7,142 bases of DNA, taken from contig JACQVU010000138.1 in assembly GCA_016209585.1 (NCBI GenBank), positions 1 through 7,142 on the forward strand. The letters are read 5' to 3'. Each line of letters starts with the position of its first letter. The stretch's first letter is position 1. The position numbers and the translations under genes were made by a program. The stretch comes from Planctomycetota bacterium (GTDB lineage: Bacteria; Planctomycetota; UBA8742; JACQVU01). This document shows positions 1 to 5,906 of the stretch, in pieces. The notes under the pieces are model-generated. The model did no database searches. It was not told the origin of the DNA and saw only the letters and a program-made list of their open reading frames with translations.

Positions 1-1310
1 CCGTCGGGCAGGTCGTAGACGGGGTTCACGCCGCGCACCAGCAGCGCCCCCACGCGGCCCGCTTCGAGGTCCGCGGTCAGGCCGGAGATCGCCTCGTCGT
101 CGCCCGCCTTCTGGCGCGACACCCGTTCGAGATCGATGGTCGTCTCCTCGTTCGTCGTCCCGTACGCGCCCAGCAGATGGTTGGTGAACGCCACCAGCCG
201 CTGCGCGGGGAGATCGTTGGCGCCACAGACGACCAGCGCCTTGCCGCCGGGAACGGCCAGGAGACGCCGCGCCGCCTCGGCCACGGCGGCGGGGGCGGGG
301 GCGGGGCTTTCCGGCAGCGCGCCCAACGGCCAGGGCGCGCGCTTCGCCTCGGCCACGGCGGCGGCGAGGTGCGCCGCGATGATCCCGGCGCTTCCCGGCG
401 CCACCGCCGTGCGCCGGTCGGCGCGGCTGCCGGTGAGCGAGAGCCGCGCCTCGAACTGCGCGTGCCAGCAGAAGGGCGATTCCGGGCCGTCCAGGCGGCG
501 CGCCAGCGCGTAGCCGGCGGCGTGTTCGACCGGTGAAATCCACGGGCCGAGGAAGTCGGCGTCGAGGCTGACGATGACCCGCGCATGCTCGAACCGCAGG
601 CGCGGCAACACCCGCCGGCCGAAACACTCCGCGTGCGCCTTCAGCAGCGCCGAGGCTGAAATCGGGTCGTGGATCACGTGGCGGCTGTCCGTGAATCCGG
701 CCAGGAAAGCGGCGATCCCCGCCTGTTCGGTGGGGCTGGTCGTGGTCTCTGAAAGCAGCCGCACGCCGCCACGGGCGTGGCGGACCTCAGCCAGAGCGGC
801 GCGGACGGCCTCGTCCACCCGCGCCCACGAAGACCTGCGGCCGCCCAGCAGCGGCGCAGCCAGCCGCCGGGAGTCGTAGAGGCCCAACACGCTGGCCTGC
901 CCGGTGGGGCAGAGGCCGCCGCGTGAGAGCGGATGGTCCGGGTTGCCCTCCAACTTGATCGGCCGCCCCTCGCGGTTCTTCGCCAGCGCCCCACACCCGG
1001 CCGCGCACCCCCCGCAGACCGTGGCGTACCAGCAGGCTTTGCCCGGCGTCACCTCTTCCGGTTTCACCAGGTAGGGCCGGGCCTTCCGTTCCGGCGCGCG
1101 CGCGCACCCGGCCAGCGCGCCGGCGCCGATGGCGAAGCCCGCGAGTTTCAGGAAGTCGCGACGCTCGAAGGCTGGGCCGCGAGACCCGGCCGCGGGCTGG
1201 AGATCGGGCGCGGGGTCGGGATTCTCCGCCTGGATCGACGCCAGGAAAACGGGCGAGCGGTCCCGCTCTTCGGGCGACTTCCAGTAGTTCTTGTGAGCGA
1301 ACTCAGGCAT
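1..1310 (-). CDS. actB: ActB-like molybdopterin oxidoreductase family protein, Tat-exported (3' end beyond window)
   Basis: The frame opens at the ATG at 1310-1308 and runs 436 codons without a stop to the window edge. It starts with MPEFAHKNYWKSPEE, the YW(K/R)S-type leader placed ahead of the Tat signal in the ActB ('Tat-variant') family. A twin-arginine stretch RRDFLK (residues 50-55) follows, then a hydrophobic segment and a lipobox LAGC (66-69), so a lipid-anchored periplasmic protein is likely. RPYLVKPEEVTPGK (78-91) leads into a complete C99-x2-C102-x3-C106-x27-C134 motif, the pattern that holds a [4Fe-4S] cluster in DMSO-reductase-family enzymes. Further ActB-like blocks are GRPIKLEGNPDHP (115-127), VSLDADFLGP, and VRGVNPVYDLPDG at the edge. 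In the family this large subunit sits in a quinone-linked complex with a multiheme cytochrome, which here is the preceding gene. ActB usually runs to about 1000 residues with a C-terminal ferredoxin domain, so over half is probably missing. QrcB is the main alternative. No Shine-Dalgarno is obvious. Confidence 0.86.
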   Translation of the reverse strand, partial: MPEFAHKNYWKSPEERDRSPVFLASIQAENPDPAPDLQPAAGSRGPAFERRDFLKLAGFAIGAGALAGCARAPERKARPYLVKPEEVTPGKACWYATVCGGCAAGCGALAKNREGRPIKLEGNPDHPLSRGGLCPTGQASVLGLYDSRRLAAPLLGGRRSSWARVDEAVRAALAEVRHARGGVRLLSETTTSPTEQAGIAAFLAGFTDSRHVIHDPISASALLKAHAECFGRRVLPRLRFEHARVIVSLDADFLGPWISPVEHAAGYALARRLDGPESPFCWHAQFEARLSLTGSRADRRTAVAPGSAGIIAAHLAAAVAEAKRAPWPLGALPESPAPAPAAVAEAARRLLAVPGGKALVVCGANDLPAQRLVAFTNHLLGAYGTTNEETTIDLERVSRQKAGDDEAISGLTADLEAGRVGALLVRGVNPVYDLPD

Positions 1311-1337
1311 GGCTCACTTTACGGCGCCTGACGGGAC

Positions 1338-1424
1338 GCGTGGGACGTATGGGACGAATGGGACCGATGGGATGGGCCGCGCCCATACGACCCATGTGTC
1401 TCATACGTCCCATCAGTCCCATGC
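1338..1424. repeat. Long imperfect hairpin built from GGGACnnnT nonamers
   Basis: The left arm carries successive nonamers gggacgcgt (1333-1341), gggacgtat (1342-1350), gggacgaat (1351-1359) and gggaccgat (1360-1368), then gggat. The right arm carries the complementary series (cccat, acgacccat, acgtcccat, cagtcccat). Folding about the apex atgggc-cgc-gcccat (1372-1386), with a 4-nt bulge at 1387-1390, I count about 33 Watson-Crick pairs between 1338 and 1424, broken by a few 1-2 nt mismatches. It fills most of the 152-nt gap between the cytochrome gene and the actB-like gene, and ends about 28 nt before the latter's ATG. No T-run follows it on the minus strand. It may be an mRNA-stabilising or attenuating structure, or a dispersed genomic repeat. 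The rest of the gap (1425-1462) is C-rich with nothing else visible. Confidence 0.8.
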
Positions 1425-1462
1425 CCCGCGCCCCCCCGTCCCGCGTTCCTCGCCCCTCGCCC

Positions 1463-2116
1463 CTAGTAATGACACGCCGCGCAATCGGTGGTCGCTTGCG
1501 CGGGCTTGCCGCCGACGCCCTTCTCCGTCGCGGCGCGGTGACAGTTGACGCACCAGCCCATCGAGAGGTCTTCCACCTGGCGGACGCGCTCCATCGTCTC
1601 ACTGGGGCCGTGACAGGTCTGGCAGGTGACGCCGGCGGCCACGTGGGGCCGGTGGTCGAAGGCGACGAAGTCGGGCAACTGGTGGACACGCACCCATTCG
1701 AGGGGCCGTTTCGGCCGGGCGGGGTCTTCCTTCAGGTTCTCGTCCAGGCCGAATGAGTCATACAACTTGCGGAGTTCGGCCGAGACGATGAGGCGCGGCT
1801 TGCGCTTGTCGGCCGCGGCCTCCTTCTCCTCCGCGCGCACCTGGTCGAACGGCGCCGTGACCTGGCGGTGGCAGTTCATGCAGACGTTCGCCGCGGGAAT
1901 CCCCGCTTGGCGGCTCTTCTCCGCCCCGGAGTGGCAGTAGAGGCAGTTGATGCCCAGTTCCCCCGCGTGCAACCGGTGCGAGTACGCGATGGGCTGCACC
2001 GGCTCATACCCTTGGTGGTTCCCCGGCAGGTGAACCTCCGCCCGCGCCCCCAACAGGGAAACGGTGGCCAGCAACAGGCCCGTGAGGAGGAAGACGGTCA
2101 CGACGCGGGAAGACAT
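1463..2116 (-). CDS. actA: Pentaheme cytochrome c, ActA-like
   Basis: This is a 217-residue periplasmic cytochrome. The N-terminus MSSRVVTVFLLTGLLLATVSLLGARA is a signal peptide or membrane anchor. Five CxxCH sites bind covalent haem c: C58-H62, C79-H83, C165-H169, C189-H193 and C212-H216, the last one residue from the C-terminus. H47, H50, H145, H155 and H158 are possible distal ligands. The blocks QPIAYSHRLHAGELGINCLY and FDHRPHVAAGVTCQTCHGP followed by LSMGWCVNCHR are those I recognise from ActA of alternative complex III and the related QrcA. Five haems fit ActA; from memory QrcA has six. A hydrophilic Lys/Glu-rich stretch (94-135) separates the two haem groups. In ACIII this subunit passes electrons between the quinone-reactive core and a soluble carrier, and the actB-like gene follows directly as in act operons. 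It starts at 2116, after the C-rich sequence ccccgacccgcc rather than a Shine-Dalgarno, and ends in TAG at 1463. A generic cytochrome c3/c7-family protein is the fallback name. Confidence 0.9.
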   Translation of the reverse strand: MSSRVVTVFLLTGLLLATVSLLGARAEVHLPGNHQGYEPVQPIAYSHRLHAGELGINCLYCHSGAEKSRQAGIPAANVCMNCHRQVTAPFDQVRAEEKEAAADKRKPRLIVSAELRKLYDSFGLDENLKEDPARPKRPLEWVRVHQLPDFVAFDHRPHVAAGVTCQTCHGPSETMERVRQVEDLSMGWCVNCHRAATEKGVGGKPAQATTDCAACHY

Positions 2117-2119
2117 GGC

Positions 2120-2149
2120 GGGTCGGGGGCGGGGGGTCAGGGGACAGGG
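2120..2149 (+). other. G-quadruplex-type G-tract array 5' of the cytochrome start codon
   Basis: Five runs of three or more G lie on the plus strand: 2120-2122, 2125-2129, 2131-2136, 2140-2143 and 2147-2149, with spacers tc, c, tca and aca. This fits a standard G-quadruplex pattern on the template strand. The minus-strand mRNA is correspondingly C-rich immediately before the actA-like ATG, where a Shine-Dalgarno would be expected. Whether it folds or regulates anything is unknown. Confidence 0.55.
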
Positions 2150-2160
2150 AACAGTCGGAG

Positions 2161-2188
2161 TTGTCAGTTGTCAGTTATCAGTTGTCAG
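2161..2188. repeat. Four tandem copies of a 7-bp repeat
   Basis: On the plus strand the heptamer reads ttgtcag (2161-2167), ttgtcag (2168-2174), ttatcag (2175-2181), ttgtcag (2182-2188). On the minus strand the units read CTGACAA, CTGACAA, CTGATAA, CTGACAA in plus-coordinate order. Together with the G-rich tract it occupies the 107-nt space between narK2 and the cytochrome gene. Heptamer arrays of this general kind (short tandemly repeated repetitive sequences) are known from cyanobacteria and look like dispersed genomic repeats. I see no dyad that would make it a clear operator. The remainder of the gap (2189-2223) shows no terminator or convincing promoter. Confidence 0.85.
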
Positions 2189-2223
2189 GCGAAGCCATTC
2201 CTTCCCCTGCCCTCAGTCCCTCT

Positions 2224-3627
2224 TCAGCACGGCTTCTCACATCCCTTGCGGGTGTAGTACCACCAGTTGAGGACCGTGCCGACGACGTAGAAGGCGACGG
2301 CGCCCATGAAGAACGGCGCGGGCGAACCGGAGGCCGAGATCGCCCACCCGATGAGCACGGAGAAGAGGAACGGGCCGTACGCGGCGACGGCGGCGGTCCA
2401 GCCGAGGACGCCCGCGCCCTGGCGCGCGGAGTGCGAAAAGATGATGGGGTACTGCCGGAACGTGGCGGCATTGCCCACGCCCGTGAAGAAGAAGGTGAGC
2501 AGCATGAGGCCGACAAACCAGGGGAAGGTGTCGAGCGACTCGGGCGTGAGGAAGCCGGCGAACGCCATCGTGGCGCAGCAGGCGATCAACCCGATGCCCG
2601 TGACGTGCGTGAGAATGCCGCCACCCGTCTTGTCGGCCACGAACCCGAACAACACGCGCACCAGCGAACCGATGAGTGGCCCCCAAAAGGCGTACACCAG
2701 GGGGTCCGGCGCGTTGGGGAACTTCCCGTACACTTCCTTGATCATGAGCGGGAAGGTGGCCGAGAAACCCGAGAACGAACCAAACGTCATCACGTAGGTA
2801 ATGGTGCAGAACCAGGTGTGCTTGTTGCCGAAGATGTCCAGTTGCTCTCGGACAGACGCCTTCACCGGAAGGCTCTTCAGCATCGCGAACGACAGCACGC
2901 CGCAGATCACCAGGAACGGCGCCCAGATGAACGCGCTGTTCTGCAACCAGATCTCTTTCGGCGCGCCGGCTTTGGGCGTGAAGGTCTGAGCCCCCCCGAA
3001 CACCGCGCTGAACGCCGCCGTGCCGATGATGAGCGGCGCCACGAACTGCACGAGGCTGACGCCGAAGTTGCCGATGCCCGCCTGAATGCCCAGCGCCGTG
3101 CCCTGCAATCGCTTGGGGAAAAAAAGCGACGTGCTGGGCATGAACGACGAGAAATCGCCCCCGCCCAGCCCCGCGCTGAACGCCAGCACCAGGAAGAGCC
3201 AGAAGGGCGTCTCCGGATTCAAAATGGCCAAGCCGATGCCGATGCAGGGGAGCAGTTTCAGGAAGTTGGCCCACGTGATCACCGACCGCGTGCCGAAAAT
3301 GGGCACGAGAAACATGTTGATGATGCGAAGCGTGCCCCCAGCCAGCCCCGGCATGGCGGTGAGCCAGAACAATTCCATCGGCGCGAACTTGAACCCGATT
3401 CCGGGTAATCGCACCACCACGGCGCTCATCACGAACCACGACGCGAACGAGAGCACGAGGCTAACGGTCGTGACCACGAGCGTACGCCACGCCACCCGGC
3501 TGCCGGTGGTCTTCCAGAAGCCCTCGTCGTTCGGCTCCCAGCGCGACAGCCACGCGCCTCCGGAGGGCGCCGGCTTCTCTACCGGCGGCTGGCCGCCGGA
3601 AACGGGCGCGGAATCGGTGGCGAGCAT
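2224..3627 (-). CDS. narK2: NarK2-type nitrate/nitrite transporter (MFS, NNP family)
   Basis: This 467-residue inner-membrane MFS protein has about 12 hydrophobic segments. The N-terminal W30-EPND-x2-FW and the block GLGGGDFSSFMP with SLFFPKRLQGTALG (153-180) form the first nitrate signature of the NNP family. The second is GVGNAATFRQYPIIF (383-397). R101 (GGTLRI) and R324 (GSLVR) align by context with the two substrate-binding arginines of E. coli NarK (R89 and R305). The long N-terminal region and SFFFPK-like signature place it nearer E. coli NarK/NarU than the shorter NarK1 type. Members of this group usually exchange nitrate for nitrite. The stop codon of the preceding narK1 and this ATG are one base apart, and GGGGGGA (3639-3633) lies 5 nt upstream, so translation is probably coupled. 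Nothing appears broken. Confidence 0.93.
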   Translation of the reverse strand: MLATDSAPVSGGQPPVEKPAPSGGAWLSRWEPNDEGFWKTTGSRVAWRTLVVTTVSLVLSFASWFVMSAVVVRLPGIGFKFAPMELFWLTAMPGLAGGTLRIINMFLVPIFGTRSVITWANFLKLLPCIGIGLAILNPETPFWLFLVLAFSAGLGGGDFSSFMPSTSLFFPKRLQGTALGIQAGIGNFGVSLVQFVAPLIIGTAAFSAVFGGAQTFTPKAGAPKEIWLQNSAFIWAPFLVICGVLSFAMLKSLPVKASVREQLDIFGNKHTWFCTITYVMTFGSFSGFSATFPLMIKEVYGKFPNAPDPLVYAFWGPLIGSLVRVLFGFVADKTGGGILTHVTGIGLIACCATMAFAGFLTPESLDTFPWFVGLMLLTFFFTGVGNAATFRQYPIIFSHSARQGAGVLGWTAAVAAYGPFLFSVLIGWAISASGSPAPFFMGAVAFYVVGTVLNWWYYTRKGCEKPC

Positions 3628-3628
3628 C

Positions 3629-5206
3629 TCATTCCCCCCGCGCGGCGCCGACGGTGACCAGAACCTCGTCCTCGATCTCGCGCATCACCGCCGGCGCGGC
3701 CTGCCGCGTGAGGCGCCGGACGACGAGGTGCATCCACAAAAGGCAGGTGATCACGATCCCCAGGAAGAACATCCAGCAAGAGGTCCACAGGCCGGTCTCC
3801 GAAAGGAGGTAGCCGAAGATGATGGGGCAGACGAAGCCCCCCAGGCCGCCGATGACGCCCACGATCCCGCCCACCACGCCCACGTCGTTCGGGAAATAGT
3901 CGGGGATGTGCTTGTAAACCGCCGCCTTCCCGATGCCCATCACGGCGCCCAGAAGGAGGCTCAGCCCCGTGAAGACCCAGACGTTGGCCTGGAAGAAGAT
4001 GCGCGTGACGCCGCGGGCCAGCAGTTGTTTCTTGGCCACCGCGTCGCCCTCCTTCACCACCGGCTCCTGCCACGACGCTGACCGCGGCAGCACCATCACG
4101 CCTGACGCCCGCTCCTCTGGCGTGGCCACTTCGCGGCTGGCGGCGCTTTTGATGGGATAGGCGGCTTCCCCAGCCTTTCCGGCGACGACGATGGTCTGGT
4201 CGGTCACCTTCACCACTTTCCCCGCGCCGCGCGCCATCACGCCGCTGCCCGGCGCTTGCACGTCCATCTGCGGGACGATCATCAGCGCGCAGCAGATGAT
4301 GGAGAGGCCGAAAACCCAGTACATCACCGTGCGCGCGCCCAGGCGGTCCGACATCCACCCCCCGAAAGCGCGAATGACCCCCGAGGGCAGCGAGTTCACC
4401 GCGGCCAGCAGCCCGGCGGTGGCGACGCTCATCGCATAGGCGTTGACGTAGTAGGGAATAAGCCACTGGGCCAGCGCCACGAAGCCGCCGAACACGAAAA
4501 AGTAGTAGAACCCGAACCGCCAGACCCGCACGTACTTGAGCGGCGCCAGACGATCCCGCAGGCTCTTGTGCGCGCTGCCGGGCGGAATGCGAAAGTCGGC
4601 CAGCGCCAGGAAGGCGAGGCCCATCGCCACCAGCACGGCGGCGTAGATCTTGGGCAGGTCGCGCCACCCCTCCAGCTGCTCGCCGTTCGCCGTGAGGTAG
4701 TTCAAAAGCACCGGCGCTCCCATGCTGGTGGCGGCCGCCCCGGCGTTCCCGGCGCCGAAAATCCCGAGCGCGGTGCCCTGCCGGCGTTTCGAGAACCAGA
4801 CCGACGAAAAGGCGATCCCCACGGCGAATCCGCAACCCGTGAACCCGAATCCCAGGCTCGCCAGGCAGAACTGCCAGAACCCGTCGCAATACCCCGTGAG
4901 GTACATGGGCACGGCCGACAGCAGCAGCAGCCCGCCGAAGACCACCCGGCCGCCATACTTGTCCGTCATCACCCCCAGCGGCAGCCGGAAGATGGAGCCG
5001 GTCAGCACCGGAATGCCCATGAGCCACGACATCTCCACGGGTGTGAACTTGTAGACCCCGTTGTCAACCAGGAAGGTGATCAGCACGCCGTTGAGCATCC
5101 AGGCCGCGAAACAGACCGTGAACGCCAGCGTGTTCAGGGCGAGGTTCTTCCACGAGCGACCGGTGTCGAATCGCAGTTCGGGATGGAGGACCGCGGTGAC
5201 AGCCAT
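3629..5206 (-). CDS. narK1: NarK1-type nitrate transporter (MFS) with a large hydrophilic insert
   Basis: This 525-residue inner-membrane MFS transporter belongs to the nitrate/nitrite porter family. R74 in SIFRLPLGVMTDKYGGR and R279 in VIRAFGGWMSDRLGAR are the two expected substrate arginines, each leading into an MFS motif-A loop. Nitrate signatures are GFGFTGCGFAVGIAF with KRRQGTALG (119-148) and GIGKAAVYKHIPDYFPNDVG (424-443), typical of the NarK1 subfamily, which is thought to take up nitrate with protons. Between the hydrophobic segment ending near residue 312 and the one beginning near 402 is an extra hydrophilic stretch of about 90 residues that NarK1 proteins of about 430 residues do not have. 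From the position of the motif-A loop it should lie between TM9 and TM10 on the periplasmic side. The start at 5206 is supported by GAGGG 4 nt upstream. The gene follows narI by 13 nt and precedes narK2 by 1 nt. Confidence 0.93.
   Translation of the reverse strand: MAVTAVLHPELRFDTGRSWKNLALNTLAFTVCFAAWMLNGVLITFLVDNGVYKFTPVEMSWLMGIPVLTGSIFRLPLGVMTDKYGGRVVFGGLLLLSAVPMYLTGYCDGFWQFCLASLGFGFTGCGFAVGIAFSSVWFSKRRQGTALGIFGAGNAGAAATSMGAPVLLNYLTANGEQLEGWRDLPKIYAAVLVAMGLAFLALADFRIPPGSAHKSLRDRLAPLKYVRVWRFGFYYFFVFGGFVALAQWLIPYYVNAYAMSVATAGLLAAVNSLPSGVIRAFGGWMSDRLGARTVMYWVFGLSIICCALMIVPQMDVQAPGSGVMARGAGKVVKVTDQTIVVAGKAGEAAYPIKSAASREVATPEERASGVMVLPRSASWQEPVVKEGDAVAKKQLLARGVTRIFFQANVWVFTGLSLLLGAVMGIGKAAVYKHIPDYFPNDVGVVGGIVGVIGGLGGFVCPIIFGYLLSETGLWTSCWMFFLGIVITCLLWMHLVVRRLTRQAAPAVMREIEDEVLVTVGAARGE
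3633..3639 (-). promoter_or_regulatory. Ribosome binding site of narK2
   Basis: GGGGGGA on the minus strand, 5 nt before the ATG at 3627, lies inside the last codons of narK1. It supports this start and explains reinitiation straight after the narK1 TGA (3631-3629). Confidence 0.6.
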
Positions 5207-5210
5207 GGGA

Positions 5211-5215
5211 CCCTC
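5211..5215 (-). promoter_or_regulatory. Ribosome binding site of narK1
   Basis: GAGGG on the minus strand, 4 nt before the ATG at 5206, lies within the 13-nt gap after the narI stop. It fixes the narK1 start. Confidence 0.6.
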
Positions 5216-5219
5216 GGGC

Positions 5220-5906
5220 TCAGCGGTGCCACCGCACCACCTGCGGCTTGCGCCACAGGTACATGTTGGGAACCACCAGAACGTGCACCAGCCGCGTGAA
5301 CGGGAAGAACGCGATGAGGAGGAAGGCGCTGACGACGTGGACCTTCACCAGCCAGGGGAGGTTCTGCACGGCGGAGATGTCGGGGTGGAACGAGAGCAGC
5401 GACCAGAGATAGGGCGTCGCGGCGGCGGCGAACCAACTGGACCCCCAGGGGTGGAAGAGCGCCACGCCCACGCCGCTGACCACCTGGCAGAGCAACATCG
5501 CGTACAGGATCCAGTCCGGCACGCTCGTCACCCGGCGCAACTTGCGGTTGGCGATCCGGCGCGCCAGCGCCAGCGCGAGACCGACCACCGTGAGCAACCC
5601 GAACGCCAGCGCCGAGACCTCCAGGATGTAGAGTCGCAGCGGCACGCCGTTCCACGAGAGCACCCAGCGCGGCACCAGGAAGGCCACCAGGTGCCCCGCG
5701 AGCACGACCAGGATGCCGTAGTGGAACGGCACCATGCCCCAGAAGTGGTGCCGGTTCTCGAGGAACTGCGACGAAAGGCTCGAATAGGTGAACGACTGCG
5801 CCCGATACCGCTGAATCGTGAAAATGAAGAAGACCGCGAACGCCAGGTAGGGCAGCGCCGCGAAAAGGAACTGGTCGAGGTAGTGAAGCGCCTCGGGAGT
5901 CAGCAT
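5220..5906 (-). CDS. narI: Respiratory nitrate reductase gamma subunit (cytochrome b)
   Basis: NarI anchors the nitrate reductase in the inner membrane, oxidises quinol on its periplasmic side and passes electrons through two haems b to NarH. The 228-residue product has five hydrophobic segments, as in E. coli NarI (225 residues). The haem-ligand histidines are visible with matching spacing: H62 and H72 (FHYG...AGH, 10 apart) and H190 and H208 (KVH...VH, 18 apart), corresponding to E. coli H56/H66 and H187/H205. PFHYGIL, ALFHPWGSSWF and FPFTRLVHVLVVPNMYLWR are typical blocks. The ATG overlaps the narJ stop in ATGCTGA, suggesting translational coupling. The upstream sequence is C-rich with no clear Shine-Dalgarno. 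Confidence 0.96.
   Translation of the reverse strand: MLTPEALHYLDQFLFAALPYLAFAVFFIFTIQRYRAQSFTYSSLSSQFLENRHHFWGMVPFHYGILVVLAGHLVAFLVPRWVLSWNGVPLRLYILEVSALAFGLLTVVGLALALARRIANRKLRRVTSVPDWILYAMLLCQVVSGVGVALFHPWGSSWFAAAATPYLWSLLSFHPDISAVQNLPWLVKVHVVSAFLLIAFFPFTRLVHVLVVPNMYLWRKPQVVRWHR

Noticed and set aside
136..1331. Plus-strand open frames at 136-513, 177-536, 574-879 and 933-1331, and minus-strand frames at 77-586, 674-994 and 787-1107
   Set aside because: All overlap the continuous actB-like frame, which carries the Tat signal, cysteine motif and family blocks. The alternatives show no recognisable protein features.
1338..1424. Hairpin as an intrinsic terminator after the cytochrome gene
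   Set aside because: No T-run follows the stem on the minus strand, and the actB-like ATG comes about 28 nt later. The stem is also broken by a bulge and several mismatches, unlike a compact terminator.
2161..2188. CRISPR array or FNR-type operator in the narK2-actA gap
   Set aside because: The units are 7 bp with no spacers, and neither a TTGAT-N4-ATCAA dyad nor a convincing -35/-10 pair could be found.
2161..3408. Long plus-strand open frame of 415 codons opposite narK2
   Set aside because: The translation is rich in Arg, Glu, His and Asp with no domain or hydrophobic segment, as expected opposite a GC-rich membrane protein gene. The minus-strand frame is a clear NarK.
2237..5027. Long minus-strand frames at 2237-3439 and 3579-5027 in alternative phases
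   Set aside because: Both are out of frame with the recognised NarK proteins and yield Arg/Gly/His-rich nonsense.
4256..5299. Plus-strand open frame of 347 codons opposite narK1 and the end of narI, plus similar frames at 3086-4081 and 5061-5987
   Set aside because: These cross gene boundaries, have low-complexity charged composition and match nothing. They are codon-bias shadows.
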